Source: Perkinsus olseni (Eukaryota > Perkinsozoa > Perkinsida > Perkinsidae). Taken from it: a DNA stretch of 64,000 bases. The translations under genes were made by a program, and so were the position numbers. The stretch's first letter is position 1. Every line of letters begins with the position of its first letter. Of this stretch, positions 1 through 11,386 are shown piece by piece. The notes beneath the pieces were generated by a model that was not told the DNA's origin, made no database searches, and saw only the letters and a list, made by a program, of their open reading frames with translations. The stretch spans positions 62,001-126,000 of the forward strand of contig JABANP010000106.1 of assembly GCA_013115135.1 (NCBI GenBank), in the 5' to 3' direction.

Positions 1-3000
1 CCTAACCTGGGCCCTCAGCCCTTGCAGCTTCTCCTCCATATTCCACTTGTCCTCTAACGCCTACAGCACGGGAGCAAATTACCATGGTGAACGACCAGCA
101 GTTGGCAATCACCTCATTGAGATGAGTCCACAGTTCATCATGCTGCCGTTGAAGCTTTCTTAGCTCTTCCCGAAGTCTCTCCACCTCACTGGTCACCTAA
201 CCGAATCCCCAGCACTGACGGTAACGAAGCGGCAGTCTGGTGATGAGCACACCGACGGTTGACGGAGCAACCGGCAAAGATGTGGCAAATAACAATACGC
301 AAACCACACTCATTCGGATTAAAAATGCAGAAAAGAACAGAGTGACCCCTATAGCACGTTTCTCTCTGTAAGACTCTGTTTTCTGCGCTAGAACGTTGGG
401 TGTTATACCACATTTCGATCAATTCTCCCTATTGAATACGCTACTAGTCGAACTAGGAAACCTGAGCCTCCCGTCTGCAACTCATAATACTAAGGGATTA
501 TAATAATATTCTCTAAGGAATCCATAACAGTAAAAGTCCATCCCGCGAAGAGAAATAAAGACTTCCATACCAACTACCCCACCTCAGCGCCAGCTTGTTC
601 TCCCTCCTTGCCCTCCTCATAATCCTTGAGATCGGCCCTGAGCCCAGATAGCTCCGCCTCTCTGACCATCATAACCACCAAAACATCAAACTCCCCCACC
701 ATTATCATAACCGCTCACATACCGACTTTTCAGCTGCTGCTTCAACTCCACATTCTCCTGCGCCAAGGCTTGGATGACTCCTGCAAGATACTACGACTGC
801 ATCCAGCCTGCCGTCACCCGCCCGTCCACGTACCGCGTGATCCCTCCGACGACCCATCGTCATCCACACCCCTCCTCTTTTGAAGCTCCTCTCTTAGGTC
901 AGCGTTTTGCCCCTCCAATCGCTTCGCCCTGGCCAGCAGCTCCTCAACACGTTGCTTATCCTCGTCAGGCTCTACACCACAACTAACTCCCAACAACCAT
1001 CGCCAATCGCACCTACTTGTGTCCTGCTCATCGCCATTACCGCCAGCAGCAACAGGAGTAGGTTGGCCATTGTGCCTTCGCAGAGTGTCCAGCTCTTCTT
1101 GCAGCTTCTCCACTTGTTGACACAGATCGTCTCTCTCCTGTTAAAACTCCCATACATCTGGAAACACGGGCGAAGCAAGCTCTCCGGTTTACGTCAATAA
1201 CAGCGTCCATTTCGTTCTGCATCTCCTCATTGGTGTTCAGCAGTGAGTCGTATACCTCGGCAGGGTCCTCGCCATACCTATTAATACAAACCCTGCAAGT
1301 TCGATAAAAAAGACAGTTTTTCTCCGGTTCTTAGCTAATTCTTCAAATATAGTACAACTCCAAATACCTCCTCCAGTTTCCTCAATTGCCATCGAGCTAG
1401 AGTCGCCTACGAGCCTTGTGTCTTAATTTTATCTCCACAAAATCATTTCTCAATTTTATCTTCATTTTGAAGCATTCCATACTACTGTCCCTCCTACCAA
1501 CCGCCGCCTACACTTTTTTCACGAGCTTCATCATCTCAGCCTCCTTTTGCTTCGACCCATTCCTCTCGGTCAACAGCTTCTTCTCCAGCGTTAATTTCTG
1601 GTCCAGGTCCTCCTGGAGGTACCTACGAGAACCAAATAGCTCAACCCGACCCATGCTGTTCATTGAGCATATCATGAGAGATGCCTGGACATGACTGACA
1701 ATGCTGAGCCAGCCGCCCATCAATCGCCAAGGCAGGTCCGGCACAGCCGTCCTACGCTATATCATTCCGCATGGCATCCATATCCGCGTTCGCAGACCGT
1801 ATTTCCTCCTTGGTATTCTGTAACTGAGGTGACACTCGCTCCCTTTCGCCGTCAAAGTCCTAAACTGGAGGTCGCCCGAGTGTTGATGAGTGGGACGATC
1901 TGTGATACTCGGATAGTCGGTGGTGGCCGTTTAGCGCCAACAGACTAGCCTAGTTCCCCGGTGCTAGAGCTTCGCGAGCCTACGTCTGTCTGTATCCTCG
2001 CCACCTTCTTAAGGTACCGCTGAACCTTCCGCAGCAGCCGCCGTATCGCCACTGGATCGGACACATCAGCCATGTCTATCGCGGACGCCAGGTCCGAGTT
2101 CTGAGTCAATACACAGTCCCATGCGCCCTCTACCGCGCCCTCTACCTCATTCGCACAGGGCATCGGCGGAGTACTGCCTTCATCACTATAAGCCAGCTGG
2201 TCATAGTACCGCTCCGTCTGCTGGCCTCCTGGCTGCTGTGCGTAAGCCTCCAGCGGTATGTACATCTGACGACTTTCAACCTCGCTGCTACTGGGCGGAG
2301 CAGGGTCGCCTTCACCAGCCTCTCCAGGCATCAGCTATAAAAATGACAAAACTGCAGCCCCCAGCCCATACCATAGCAAATCGCACTGAAACGCAACTCC
2401 GCTCCGCCCGACGGCTTCATGATAACCCCGGTAGGGATCCGCCGACGTGGTGATTCACCCTGCCAGACCGCCTTATGAGTACATGAGGCAACAGACTGTG
2501 GAACTTAGCCCGCTTGAAGGGCGTCATCTGACCACAAGGATATCCCCAGAAGTCAACCGTGGTGATGAACTTACCTGGTAAATTGAGGGGTGTGTATTGG
2601 TCGAGGGCCTCAGACACCCGGTCGAGCAATGCGCTGCCGTCGTATCTTGAGAGTAGAATTTCACATCAACGCCGAGTACCACAACTCTCACTCTTCCTGC
2701 TGCTGTTGCCGCCGCTGACGACACCGCAATCGCCTGACAGCTCCCTGCCTCACGCCAGCATCCCAGGACTCGAACCACTCATCAAGCCACCAGGTGCAGC
2801 CATCAACAGTATCCCTGAGAATAACGCTGACCCAGACCCCTCGCCGTACACTCCTCTGATGATCCCCCCACCCCCTGGACACCACTCCAAGGCGTCTCTA
2901 TTGCGTTACGCTACTCGCGACCGGACTAAGAGCCTTCTTTCGTCTTGGAGTTCAAAAGCAATGGCAATCCACTATGCGCTCGCCCCTCACTCCCTTTCAT

Positions 3001-4443
3001 CGTCCTTTCTTGTCTGTAGCAGCTGACTCCTCGCTCGCGGCAGGATACTAGGCAGTCTCCTTATGCCGGTGTTCAACTTCAACGGGCTACGACCCCATAG
3101 GCTTTCGTCCACCACAGCTCCGCTCTGAAAACCAGGACGCACTTAGCGCCTACGCAGTCGTTAACACGATGGAGATACCGAGAGCAGCAGACTCGACGAT
3201 GACCAACTACCGGCAGCCACCAGCAGCCCGCTAGGGACCTCCGTGAAAGGCCTGATGGCCCTTATCAGCAAACTCACCTGCTCTATAAACGTGGTATAAT
3301 CCGCCAAGGGATCATCTCGTTCCAGGTCCCAAGATCTCGAGCCCGCTTCGAAGACCGAGGAGCATGATCGCAGCCACCCCCTACAGTGCCACAATGGCTT
3401 CGGGAGGCGTCACCAACCGCTCACTTCTCAGCGCTCTTCGCCTTGTCCAAATTCGAGACTTCAAAGCTGCCGCTCGTTCGCTCCTCAGGCTTCACGTTCA
3501 AAAACCTAAAAGTCTCCTCACACTCTGCCTCTCACCAGCTGACTCACCCCGCCTTCACCAACAACGCTTGCGTCTCTCTCTTTCTTGACATTGTCGCCTC
3601 CTCCCGCTCACCGCAGCTCTGATATTTTCCGTACTTATACCCCGCCAGTTGCGGGCACTTCTCCCTCTTCAAGTGGTGCCACTTGTAATTCCTCCATCGC
3701 TCACCATCCTCCTCGACCTTGGTGGGCCTCTCAGGCGTTTGGCCTACCCTTGACGACTCCTACCGAGCACCGGAGTGTAGCTGCCACAGCGGTAACTACT
3801 CACCCTCGATGCCAGCTCCCATCGCGGCGACCTCGTCAGCTCAACAATAGCCTCGCGAGCCTCGGCCTTGTCCAACGCATCGGCCCGGATAGGTGGAGGT
3901 CGAGCGAGGGAGACCCCGAGAGTTCCAAATCCCTGGTCATGATTGCGTTGTCTGAGCGCAACGCCTCACCAACAGGGCCAAGATAAGCGTTCTCTTCACA
4001 GTGAAACACTCAGGCAATTCCGCGTACAACTCCCCCAGGAACGATGAAGTCTCTGGAGATCTGAGAACCTTTGCGAATCCCGTGAAGCCCAGAACCCCTC
4101 AGGCCTCAGGCGAAATGGTAGAATATGGGAAGCTGCGACAGAGAACACGGAGCGGGACTACGATTGAACTGCGGGTGCGTGAGGAACTGATGCTCCCGAG
4201 TTCATATTATTGAGAGCCGGCGTCCCTCCGGAATAACGAAGATTACCGGGCTTCATCCAGAGCGTTGGGCGCGTCCATCGAGCTCCACAGCAGTTTTCGG
4301 ATCTCCTTCAGACGTTCCTGTCGAACCACACACACCGGTGGCTGAATGCTCCTCCCCTTCAGCAGTCTCACCACATTCTCTTTCGACTGCCATGGAAACC
4401 TCATGGGGTGGTCCGTAGCCTCCCTCGAGGGCCCAAGCCTCAT
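1..4443 (-). CDS. multi-exon coiled-coil protein, partial at left edge
   Basis: Function not recognised. The first coding segment starts at an ATG at 4443 (4247-4443) and is followed by a 60-nt GT-AG intron. Other good coding segments on this strand lie near 3770-3930 (ending in ELTRSPRWELASR), 3430-3770 (a long charged stretch with YKWHHLKREKCPQLAG), 3295-3390, 1945-2331, 1508-1640, 814-1113 and 2-196. The later segments are rich in heptad-like Glu/Leu/Arg/Gln, as in a coiled coil. I could not join every exon, so this may be two genes. The last segment has no stop inside the window. The gene lies 566 nt downstream of the TBC gene on the same strand. I am confident of the strand and of a long coiled-coil protein, but not of the exact structure. 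Confidence 0.5.
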
Positions 4444-5009
4444 CGGCCACGCGCCATCAGGGGCTCAACAAGAAGGACACTAACAGCTATCAGTAGGGAG
4501 GACCAGAAGAACTCAACACTCGTCTTCCCACGGTGAGAGGAACTAGAATGATACGTTAAATGGTGCTGTTGGCTCTCACCGGTATGTACAGAATAATGAT
4601 AGGGCTATAGTAACACAAACTGCGTCAATCATACTATAAAATAGATCCCGTTAGCGACGATGACAATAATGAGCGGATGCCAAAACTAGCTGCTTCGCTC
4701 CGCTAAGAGGTTGAACTTTCAGAGCACTCAGTGGCTCAAAACGGATGTAATGAATAGTCAACTTGTTGCTGCAACTGCGAGTGAACGAGAGGAGGCGTTA
4801 ATTAGCGACCACCACCTTGGGGCTGCCTCGGGGCACTCTGGGAGTATGCAGAGGCTCGCAACATAACAAACGATCTCGGAAATCAGCGCAGACGCACGTC
4901 CGTTATTCCTCGGCACTTCGCCAGGCAAAACTTAGCGGAGCGAAGCCGTATCCAGCCGCAATCAGCCTACGATGAATCCGCGATTCTCTCATGATCAATG
5001 GCGTGCCCA
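4444..5009. other. intergenic region, no gene seen
   Basis: Spacer between the 3' end of the TBC gene (5010) and the start of the next minus-strand gene (4443). I see no convincing ORF, repeat or RNA gene. It should hold the 3' UTR of the former and the promoter of the latter. Confidence 0.4.
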
Positions 5010-7192
5010 CTACTTTCTCTCCGCCTCCACCCTATGCTGGGCCTCCTTAGCCTTCCGCCGAGCTTTATGACACGGTTGTATCCACTCCACCGTCTCCCTC
5101 GCCAACTGTTCCACATCCATGTCTCGCAAGGAGCCCTTGAAGGTGGTCACTACTCGCTCTTGGAGAACTTCTAGAGGCGGCGACTTCACCTGTCCGGCCA
5201 CAACTCACCCGCTCGACCATGACCCTTGACTGATACCCACCTGTTTGGGCCGGCCCTTCTCCGATGTCTCTACGGCATCGCCATCAGTAGGAGAGCTTTT
5301 ACCCCGCTGCTGGTCCTGTTGCCGTCCATCACGCCCGCCTCCCTGCTCTTCCTCACTAAGGCAGCTCTCTATCTTCGGATATGCCAGTGATATCGATGCA
5401 AGCATCGCCGCTAACACAGCATCAGTGCCTGCCATTCCACGACCATTCGAGGAGCGCTAGCGTAGCACGGCGGGCGTACCATCGAGGAGGAAGACGTCCC
5501 ATAATCGGGCTGGGTGCATCTGCAACGACTTGGACCAAAGACACAGCATCGGCTCCGCGCATAACTGAGGGCGCTCTCGCTCTCTCGTTCCCCACCAGCG
5601 ACGAAGAAGGGCTCACCCAAAGCCGGGAAATTTCCAGCCGATCAAGCATCTTCTTGACCTCCGGCATTTGCTCCCCCAAGATCTCGTCCAGCCTGGAGAT
5701 GTCCCTCAGAAACCTGACACGCTCGGTTACACCTCGGATACGCTGTGCGCGAGTGTGCACCCTCTGAGGTTCTTCTTGTCATAGTAATCCCGATTGATGC
5801 CTTCAACGAAGGCCGCCAGGACCAGGTAGGCTGTCTCGTCGTCCAACCCAGGCGGCGGTACAGAAAGCAGGGCGTTGACGACGAAGTTCATCCCTTGACA
5901 GTAGCCCACCGAGGGACTGAGCCCAAGTACACGTCCTCTCAAGCGATCCCCACCTGCCCGTATTACTTCCGTAAAGCATATGCCATCAGGATGTCCCTCA
6001 TCCGTGTTATGCGCTCCGTCGGTATCCCCCGTTGCCGTCCTGGGTAGGTCCATCTCTATTTGACGCACTACTCGAGAGTCGAGCGAGGCGGACTCATCAC
6101 CGCGGAGCGAGGCCAGTGCTTCCGAGTATCCCAGCTTGAGGGGAGAATCTGATAACGTGCTGACTTCCCAAGCATGCCAGTTGCGAAGCTTCCTACGATG
6201 CAACCGTTTAGTGGCCCATATTCTCCACAGCCTAGGCCTGTACTCCACCGGCACACCAAACGCGTGGACAAGCGGTCGAAGCTCTGACCGATGTACCTGG
6301 AACAACTCTAGCCGATAGCGCAGGATAAGGCGACTCCTATCGGTGAAGTATGATGCTGTGCGAGATTCTGTTCGCCGGCGATGGCGACGCGACATATTTC
6401 AAGACATGCCGAGAGAGCCTCGCTTCGAGAATACTCTGGCCACCGGAAACTGCGATGAGAGCCATACTGTCCAAGTAGTATTACTTCCTCTAAAGGTCGA
6501 TCCGCTACGACCTTCTCCCACTGTCGCAGACGATCCAGATCGTCCGCGCTGGGTAACAGCGACCATTGGCCGGGCGGTGGCTCGGCTGCTGGCTCCGGTA
6601 CCGCGGTGTCGTCCGTGGAGTCCTCGACACTCAGAGATTGATTCATTACCTGGCATAGGTACAGTTAGCACCATGGGACTAGGGCTGCCTTACTGCAAGG
6701 GGATGACGATCCACTATGAGCTTGAACAGGCTCTCGCCACTGAGGTCCACGAGGTTCCAATCCGAGGACACACTGGGGGACCGAGACGTGGACTCGACGG
6801 AGGAGTCCCGAGGATGCTCCGAGCTCTGTGTTTCGGCTGAGACAGAACCAACGACATGACCTCTGATTTGCTTTCGTGGTCTGATAACAGGAGACCCTAG
6901 TATACGGCTATTCCCTAGTAACAACGAACGAACGCGTTGAAGCCGCGGAAGTAGCATAAAAGAGATATACGGCTATTGCTTCTTGCGTGAGTTCGTGACC
7001 TAAGGATACCCTGAGGGTAGTACCACGCTCACGCCTCTCTTCAGTGTTGGCGTCTTCTTCTTCCTCGTCCTCCTCCTTAGCACCCGTCGAGGGGGTGCCC
7101 AGTTTGTTCTCGTTGACGTTTTGATCCAATGGATCCTCTGGTCCAAATAGAAAGTCCGGAATGGCCTTCAATGTATCTAGTAGAATGGCCAT
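5010..7192 (-). CDS. TBC-domain Rab GTPase-activating protein
   Basis: Nine exons (minus): 7024-7192, 6694-6836, 6406-6649, 5967-6355, 5761-5916, 5617-5713, 5480-5564, 5241-5428, 5010-5189. All introns are GT-AG; seven are 44-52 nt and the first is 187 nt. The chain sums to 1651 nt, so one surplus base must be removed to give about 549 residues. TBC motifs appear in order: the arginine-finger motif (IEMDLPRT), the glutamine-finger motif (SVGYCQGMNF), YYDKKNLRGFLRDI, and the helix RLWDVFLLDG. Both catalytic fingers are present, so the protein should stimulate GTP hydrolysis on a Rab in membrane traffic. The N-terminal 230 or so residues are acidic and poorly conserved. The surplus base lies between the Arg and Gln fingers, near a G5 run at 6026-6030. 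Family assignment is firm; the Rab target is unknown. Confidence 0.88.
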
Positions 7193-7361
7193 GGCCAAAA
7201 AACGCTGCGACGAGGCGTTTGGGCTGCCGAGCGTGGTTCTTGTGCGATTATGCTCGGGCAAGATACTCCAAAAACGTGACGTTTTTACACGTGTTACAAC
7301 TATGTACCCTCCGGTACATTCCGCGCAAGTAACAGTTGAGTTGATACTTTGCTACTTCTTC
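7193..7361. promoter_or_regulatory. divergent intergenic promoter region
   Basis: This 169-nt gap separates the start codons of the minus-strand TBC gene and the plus-strand U2AF-like gene. Both promoters or 5' UTRs must lie here. It holds a local palindrome around acgtgacgttttt...acgtgt. No canonical TATA box stands out. The regulatory role is inferred only from position. Confidence 0.35.
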
Positions 7362-8666
7362 ATGGCTCCGCCTGGCTGGGACCAACCAGAGCCCTTTCCT
7401 GCTACAACCGGAGCCCCTCCTCCAGACCGTGCGTACGATTCCACCGGGCGACCCCCGACTGAACCATCGAGTCGTGAAGGCGTTTCCAGGACGCGTGACC
7501 ACGGCCGGAGAGAGCACAGCAGACGACGTCGAGGAGGCTCTGACAGCAGCAGTAGCAGTAGAAGCCGTTCCCGTGGTAGACGCGACAAGAGGCGCTCAAG
7601 GAGGGACAGGTCAAGGAGTGAACGCCGAAGGCCTCGGAAGAGCGGCTGGGACGACTCCACCGAGCCCAGTGGGCATCAGAGCAACTTCAGCTCGCAGGCC
7701 TTGGGCAGCGCTGGTCTTGATGCTACTACTCTAATGATGCAGCAGCAGGTGTTGGCAGGCGGGGCTGGGCAGAATAAGAAGGCCAAGGAGTTGTACGTTG
7801 GGAATCTCGCCAAGGGTCAAGCTAACATGGCTAACATAAAGGAGTTCTTCAACGCAGCATTGACGGCCCTTCCCGAGTACCAGCAAAAGTACTCTAAGAT
7901 TCTCCCCGCTGGTTGCATCCGTGAGGTCAGATTGTCACCGTGCGGTCAGTACTGCTTCGTCGAGTTCGCCTCTGAGGAAATCTGTCTCACCGCCTTGGAG
8001 TTTGACAGAGTCGAGTTTCTTGGCCGCCAGCTCAGAATCGCCAGGCCCTCCGGTTATACCCCATTGGGCCCTCCCCCGCCCCCCATGGACGTTAGCGTCC
8101 TCAGGGTTCAGGGCTTCCTGCCACAGAAGGCTATGGCGGCCAACCCACAGCAAGACAAGAAGCAGAGAGAGGTCTACGTTGGGAATCTGGCTAGTGGCTT
8201 GGTGACACCACAGGTCTTGAAGGATCTCTTCGAGCCAGCCTGCAAAGTGCTCCCTGACTACAACGCAGCCTTGGGCCCACCGGTGCTGACTGCTGACGTT
8301 CGAGGTGAGGGAAGATTCGCCTTCGTGGAGTTCCAGAACGACAAGCTGTGTACTGCCGCCATTGACATATTCAACGGCATGGAGGTGCTGGGCCGTCGTC
8401 TAGTCGTCGGCCGTCCTCAGGGGTACGTTGAGCCTGTAGAAGGTCCAGCGATTCCCACTGGTCATCGGTCATCCCCCAACCCCATGTCCACTGCGGGAGG
8501 CTGGGATAGTGGTCAGAGCTGGGGTATGAATCAAGGCTGGGGTGCTGCTCCTGCTCAGGACTACCGAGGGTATTCTCAACGGCCTGGCTTTGACGGTGCT
8601 GGCTCTGCTGTCGCTGCTGGTGCCGAGGCCGCCCAGTCTCTGATACACGGCTATCCTTCTAGGTGA
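7362..8666 (+). CDS. U2AF65-like splicing factor (RS domain, two RRMs)
   Basis: Uninterrupted ORF of 434 residues from the ATG at 7362. An Arg/Ser-rich region covers about residues 40-95. RRM1 follows with RNP2 ELYVGNL (143-149) and RNP1 QYCFVEFA (196-203). RRM2 has RNP2 EVYVGNLA (270-277) and RNP1 RFAFVEFQ (318-325). The end of RRM1 (RPSGYTPLG) resembles the U2AF65 inter-RRM linker start. In the family, RRM1 and RRM2 bind the polypyrimidine tract at 3' splice sites in the nucleus. The usual third, UHM-type RRM is absent; the tail is Gly/Gln/Trp-rich instead. The open frame extends upstream, but this ATG begins the family-like N terminus. It is intronless in an intron-rich neighbourhood. Another RS-type RNA-binding protein is the main alternative. 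Confidence 0.82.
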   Translation: MAPPGWDQPEPFPATTGAPPPDRAYDSTGRPPTEPSSREGVSRTRDHGRREHSRRRRGGSDSSSSSRSRSRGRRDKRRSRRDRSRSERRRPRKSGWDDSTEPSGHQSNFSSQALGSAGLDATTLMMQQQVLAGGAGQNKKAKELYVGNLAKGQANMANIKEFFNAALTALPEYQQKYSKILPAGCIREVRLSPCGQYCFVEFASEEICLTALEFDRVEFLGRQLRIARPSGYTPLGPPPPPMDVSVLRVQGFLPQKAMAANPQQDKKQREVYVGNLASGLVTPQVLKDLFEPACKVLPDYNAALGPPVLTADVRGEGRFAFVEFQNDKLCTAAIDIFNGMEVLGRRLVVGRPQGYVEPVEGPAIPTGHRSSPNPMSTAGGWDSGQSWGMNQGWGAAPAQDYRGYSQRPGFDGAGSAVAAGAEAAQSLIHGYPSR

Positions 8667-8805
8667 CCGCCGCTCTTCCCTTCCCGTCGTAGTACTAGAT
8701 GTGATGATATCATTGACATTTCTAAGCGTTTGAGAGATTCTACTGTGCGCGTTGTGTCGGTACGCCAAGGGGGCTATCGTGTGCCTTATAGTTTTTGATG
8801 CAGCC

Positions 8806-10086
8806 ATGGAAGGATCCTCATGGCCCTCAGTATCTCAGCTCCCCAACGGCTCATATCCAGCACCAACGGCACCGGCCATGGCTTGGGCCTCCTATCAGCC
8901 CAATGCTGTAGCGAGCGTTGGGGGCCGAGCACAACCTAATGGTGTCACGGGAAGTGTGCCGAGTTTTGACGCCACTGCTGCTCCTGGCCAATATTCGCAG
9001 CCTAGCATGACCACGCCCGTGGCCCCACCGATGAGTGGTCAACCCTATAACACAACAGGATCTTTGGTTGACTCTAGTAGGATACAGCAGGTAAAGATAC
9101 GACCTAAGATTCCATTCTAACTATGTTCTGATCAGGACGTTCATCATTTACAGTCTACAGCACCAGTAAGGAGAAACCCGTTGGAGGAGCGACGGGAGGC
9201 CGCGTTGGTGAGTGCAGCCACTTCCAAGTCCTAGGCGTCATCATCTTCGTCAGATGTGCATCGGCAAGTGCTTCTCGGCGCCAGAGACTGAGCTCGGTAT
9301 GCCCCCTCCGGTCTACGGTTCCTGCGTCCGGCCCACCGGATTCGTAAGCGTAGCCTCATGAACTTGACCTCGCCGTGATAGTTTCTTTATCAGTCCCCTC
9401 TCATGGGAGACTTCGTAGCGGAGCCTTCCCCTAGAAGTCGGAAGCTCAGCTCTGTCTCGGCCACTACCCAACTACCACAACCCCAGCCTAGGGTAGGCGC
9501 GCCAGTGGGTCCTTCCCCTGGGATTTTACGCTCCCCTGTCAGGTTTCGAGTGGTCCCGCCCCTGCTGCTGAGGGCCCTAGTGCCCCTTCGACGGCCCCTT
9601 CGCAGGGTGGTGTCAGGCAGATGGCCCCACAGCTAGAGCAGATGCAGCATCAGTTGGATACCCTGACACGGCATATGCAGTCCATGCTGCAAGCTAAGGT
9701 TGGATCATGCCTCTCGTCCAGCGATGCAGTAGTATGGTGACCTCAGACTCAGCCCCAAATGCCGCGCCCCGTCGACACAGCAGCAGCAGCAGCAGTACCC
9801 GACTTACGCGAGTAGCCCTCGGTATCCCCCTGTGACGTCACGGACAGGCGCACATGACCATGGGTGGAACTCCGCGGCCACTCTGCCGCAGCAGCAGTCG
9901 CCCCTATCCAGCAACGGACCGGCCAGCGAAGGTGAGTTGTCTGCCTTGAAAGGTACGCCTAACTCTCGTTTGTGATGTCAGACCTCGATGCTCGATATTG
10001 AGGAGAATGAGCGGAAGATGAGGGCGCTCGACTTCAAGCTTAAACGGCTTCAGAAGGAAATTCACAACACCAGGCTGGGCCGATAA
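8806..10086 (+). CDS. Gln/Pro/Ser-rich protein with short C-terminal coiled coil
   Basis: Not recognised. Model exons: 8806-9090, 9136-9207, 9254-9343, 9394-9492, 9543-9728, 9781-9931, 9982-10086, with GT-AG introns of 45-52 nt. An AG two bases before the ATG could be a cis- or trans-splice acceptor. The product is about 328 residues, low-complexity (Gln, Pro, Ser, Met), with a polyQ run encoded at 9781-9795. It ends in a charged helical segment (EENERKMRALDFKLKRLQKE). The chain is one nucleotide too long to stay in frame between the polyQ exon and the last exon; the C-run at 9901-9904 is the likely site. If the frame is taken literally, the protein stops near 10001 without the coiled coil. 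It follows the U2AF-like gene by 139 nt. Confidence 0.55.
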
Positions 10087-10206
10087 GAAATCAGTTACTA
10101 TTACAGTTTCACCATCCGATACATTGCTCTTAATGGTCATCACTGTTGGAGTTGGCCAGCGAGTGGTATGTGTGTGGTTGCCAGGATTGTTGATTTGTTC
10201 CCTACG

Positions 10207-11003
10207 ATGCCGGCCCAGGTCCTCAGCAACGCTGTCGATAGATCCATCTCCTGGCTCGGAGGCTACCTGCCTGTTGAGGCCGCCCGAGAGAAGTTCCCTC
10301 TGGTTAATACTGGCATAAACTTGGCCGACACGTACGGCCGACCACTGGTGGTGAAGGTTGACTCCAAGCTGGATGGCGCAGTGGATCGAGGGAGTAAGCT
10401 GCTTGAGGTAAGACGTGGCCCAAGGGTGAGTGCGTTCAAGGTGGCTCTTCAGAGTATTCGAAGCAACTCTGATGCTCTTGTGGCGATGATGGGTCGCATG
10501 AGGGAGTCTCTTTCTGCGAACAAGCAGGCTGTGCAGTCGAAGATTACCGGCCTGGCGGAGGACGGTAAATACCAGCTTACTCACCTGCAGGAGCTCACTG
10601 TGCAGACGGCCACGGACACCTACAAGGTGGGGAGAGCCACTCCGCTTCTGTCGACTCGGGCAGTGGTTTTTTTTCTTAGGTTGCGTCGGCCAGAATCCAG
10701 AGTATTCCGCGCTCTCTTAACGTCGATGTCCATCTCGTCTTTGATACCAATAATCGCATCATCGGCGGTATCATCGGAGCCAAGGATCAGCTCATCACCA
10801 TCACCACCCGAGGTAGGTCGAGGCCTCCTGTGTGGTCTAGCAGTGCTTGTGTAGGTCTTGACATGACAGTTGGCGAAGATCGTCGTAAGATTGTCATCGA
10901 GCGCGGCACTGAAGCCTTCGATGTCATGATGGGTTATGCCAGGAAGTTGGTGCCTGCTGTTGTCGCGGCTCCCGCCGAAGCGCCTTCGTCCGAAGCTCAG
11001 TAG
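10207..11003 (+). CDS. perilipin-like (PAT family) protein, putative
   Basis: Four exons (10207-10407, 10453-10626, 10680-10812, 10855-11003) with introns of 45, 53 and 42 nt give a clean 218-residue frame. The first intron is a multiple of three with no stop, so retaining it would only insert 15 residues. The first 70 residues (VNTGINLADTYGRPLV, then VDSKLDGAVDRGSKLLE) resemble the N-terminal PAT domain of perilipins, which coat lipid droplets. The rest is amphipathic helix plus a Val/Ile-rich segment. Resemblance is by eye only; a rubber-elongation-factor-like or structural helical protein is also possible. No signal peptide or transmembrane segment is seen. Confidence 0.5.
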
Positions 11004-11386
11004 CCGATTGGATTATGATTTAAGCGTATTAGGGACTGATCTTAGCTAGCTCATGGCCGGCATTTTTTCATTCGTGATTTGTGCGTTCTGTGACCGAGGA
11101 CCATCTGCTGCGAGTCGGGTAGGTGGGAGAGTCTCCAGCTTCGACGTGGCCAGGCTTCGATTTGTAGTCCTTTCCATTTTTGAGGAGCTGCGGTTGTCGG
11201 TGTCGCTCCGCTAGGATGGGGATTATTATTTTTGAGAAGTTCGGCTGTTTCTGCTGCTGCCGCTGTGGATGGCTCTGAGGGTAGTTAGGAAGCATCAGGT
11301 AGAATGCCGGTATACAGTACTTAACGGGAAGTGTTGTGTTGCATAACGGAGAGGTAGTCACACCCAGGATTTGTTCCGAGGAGAGC

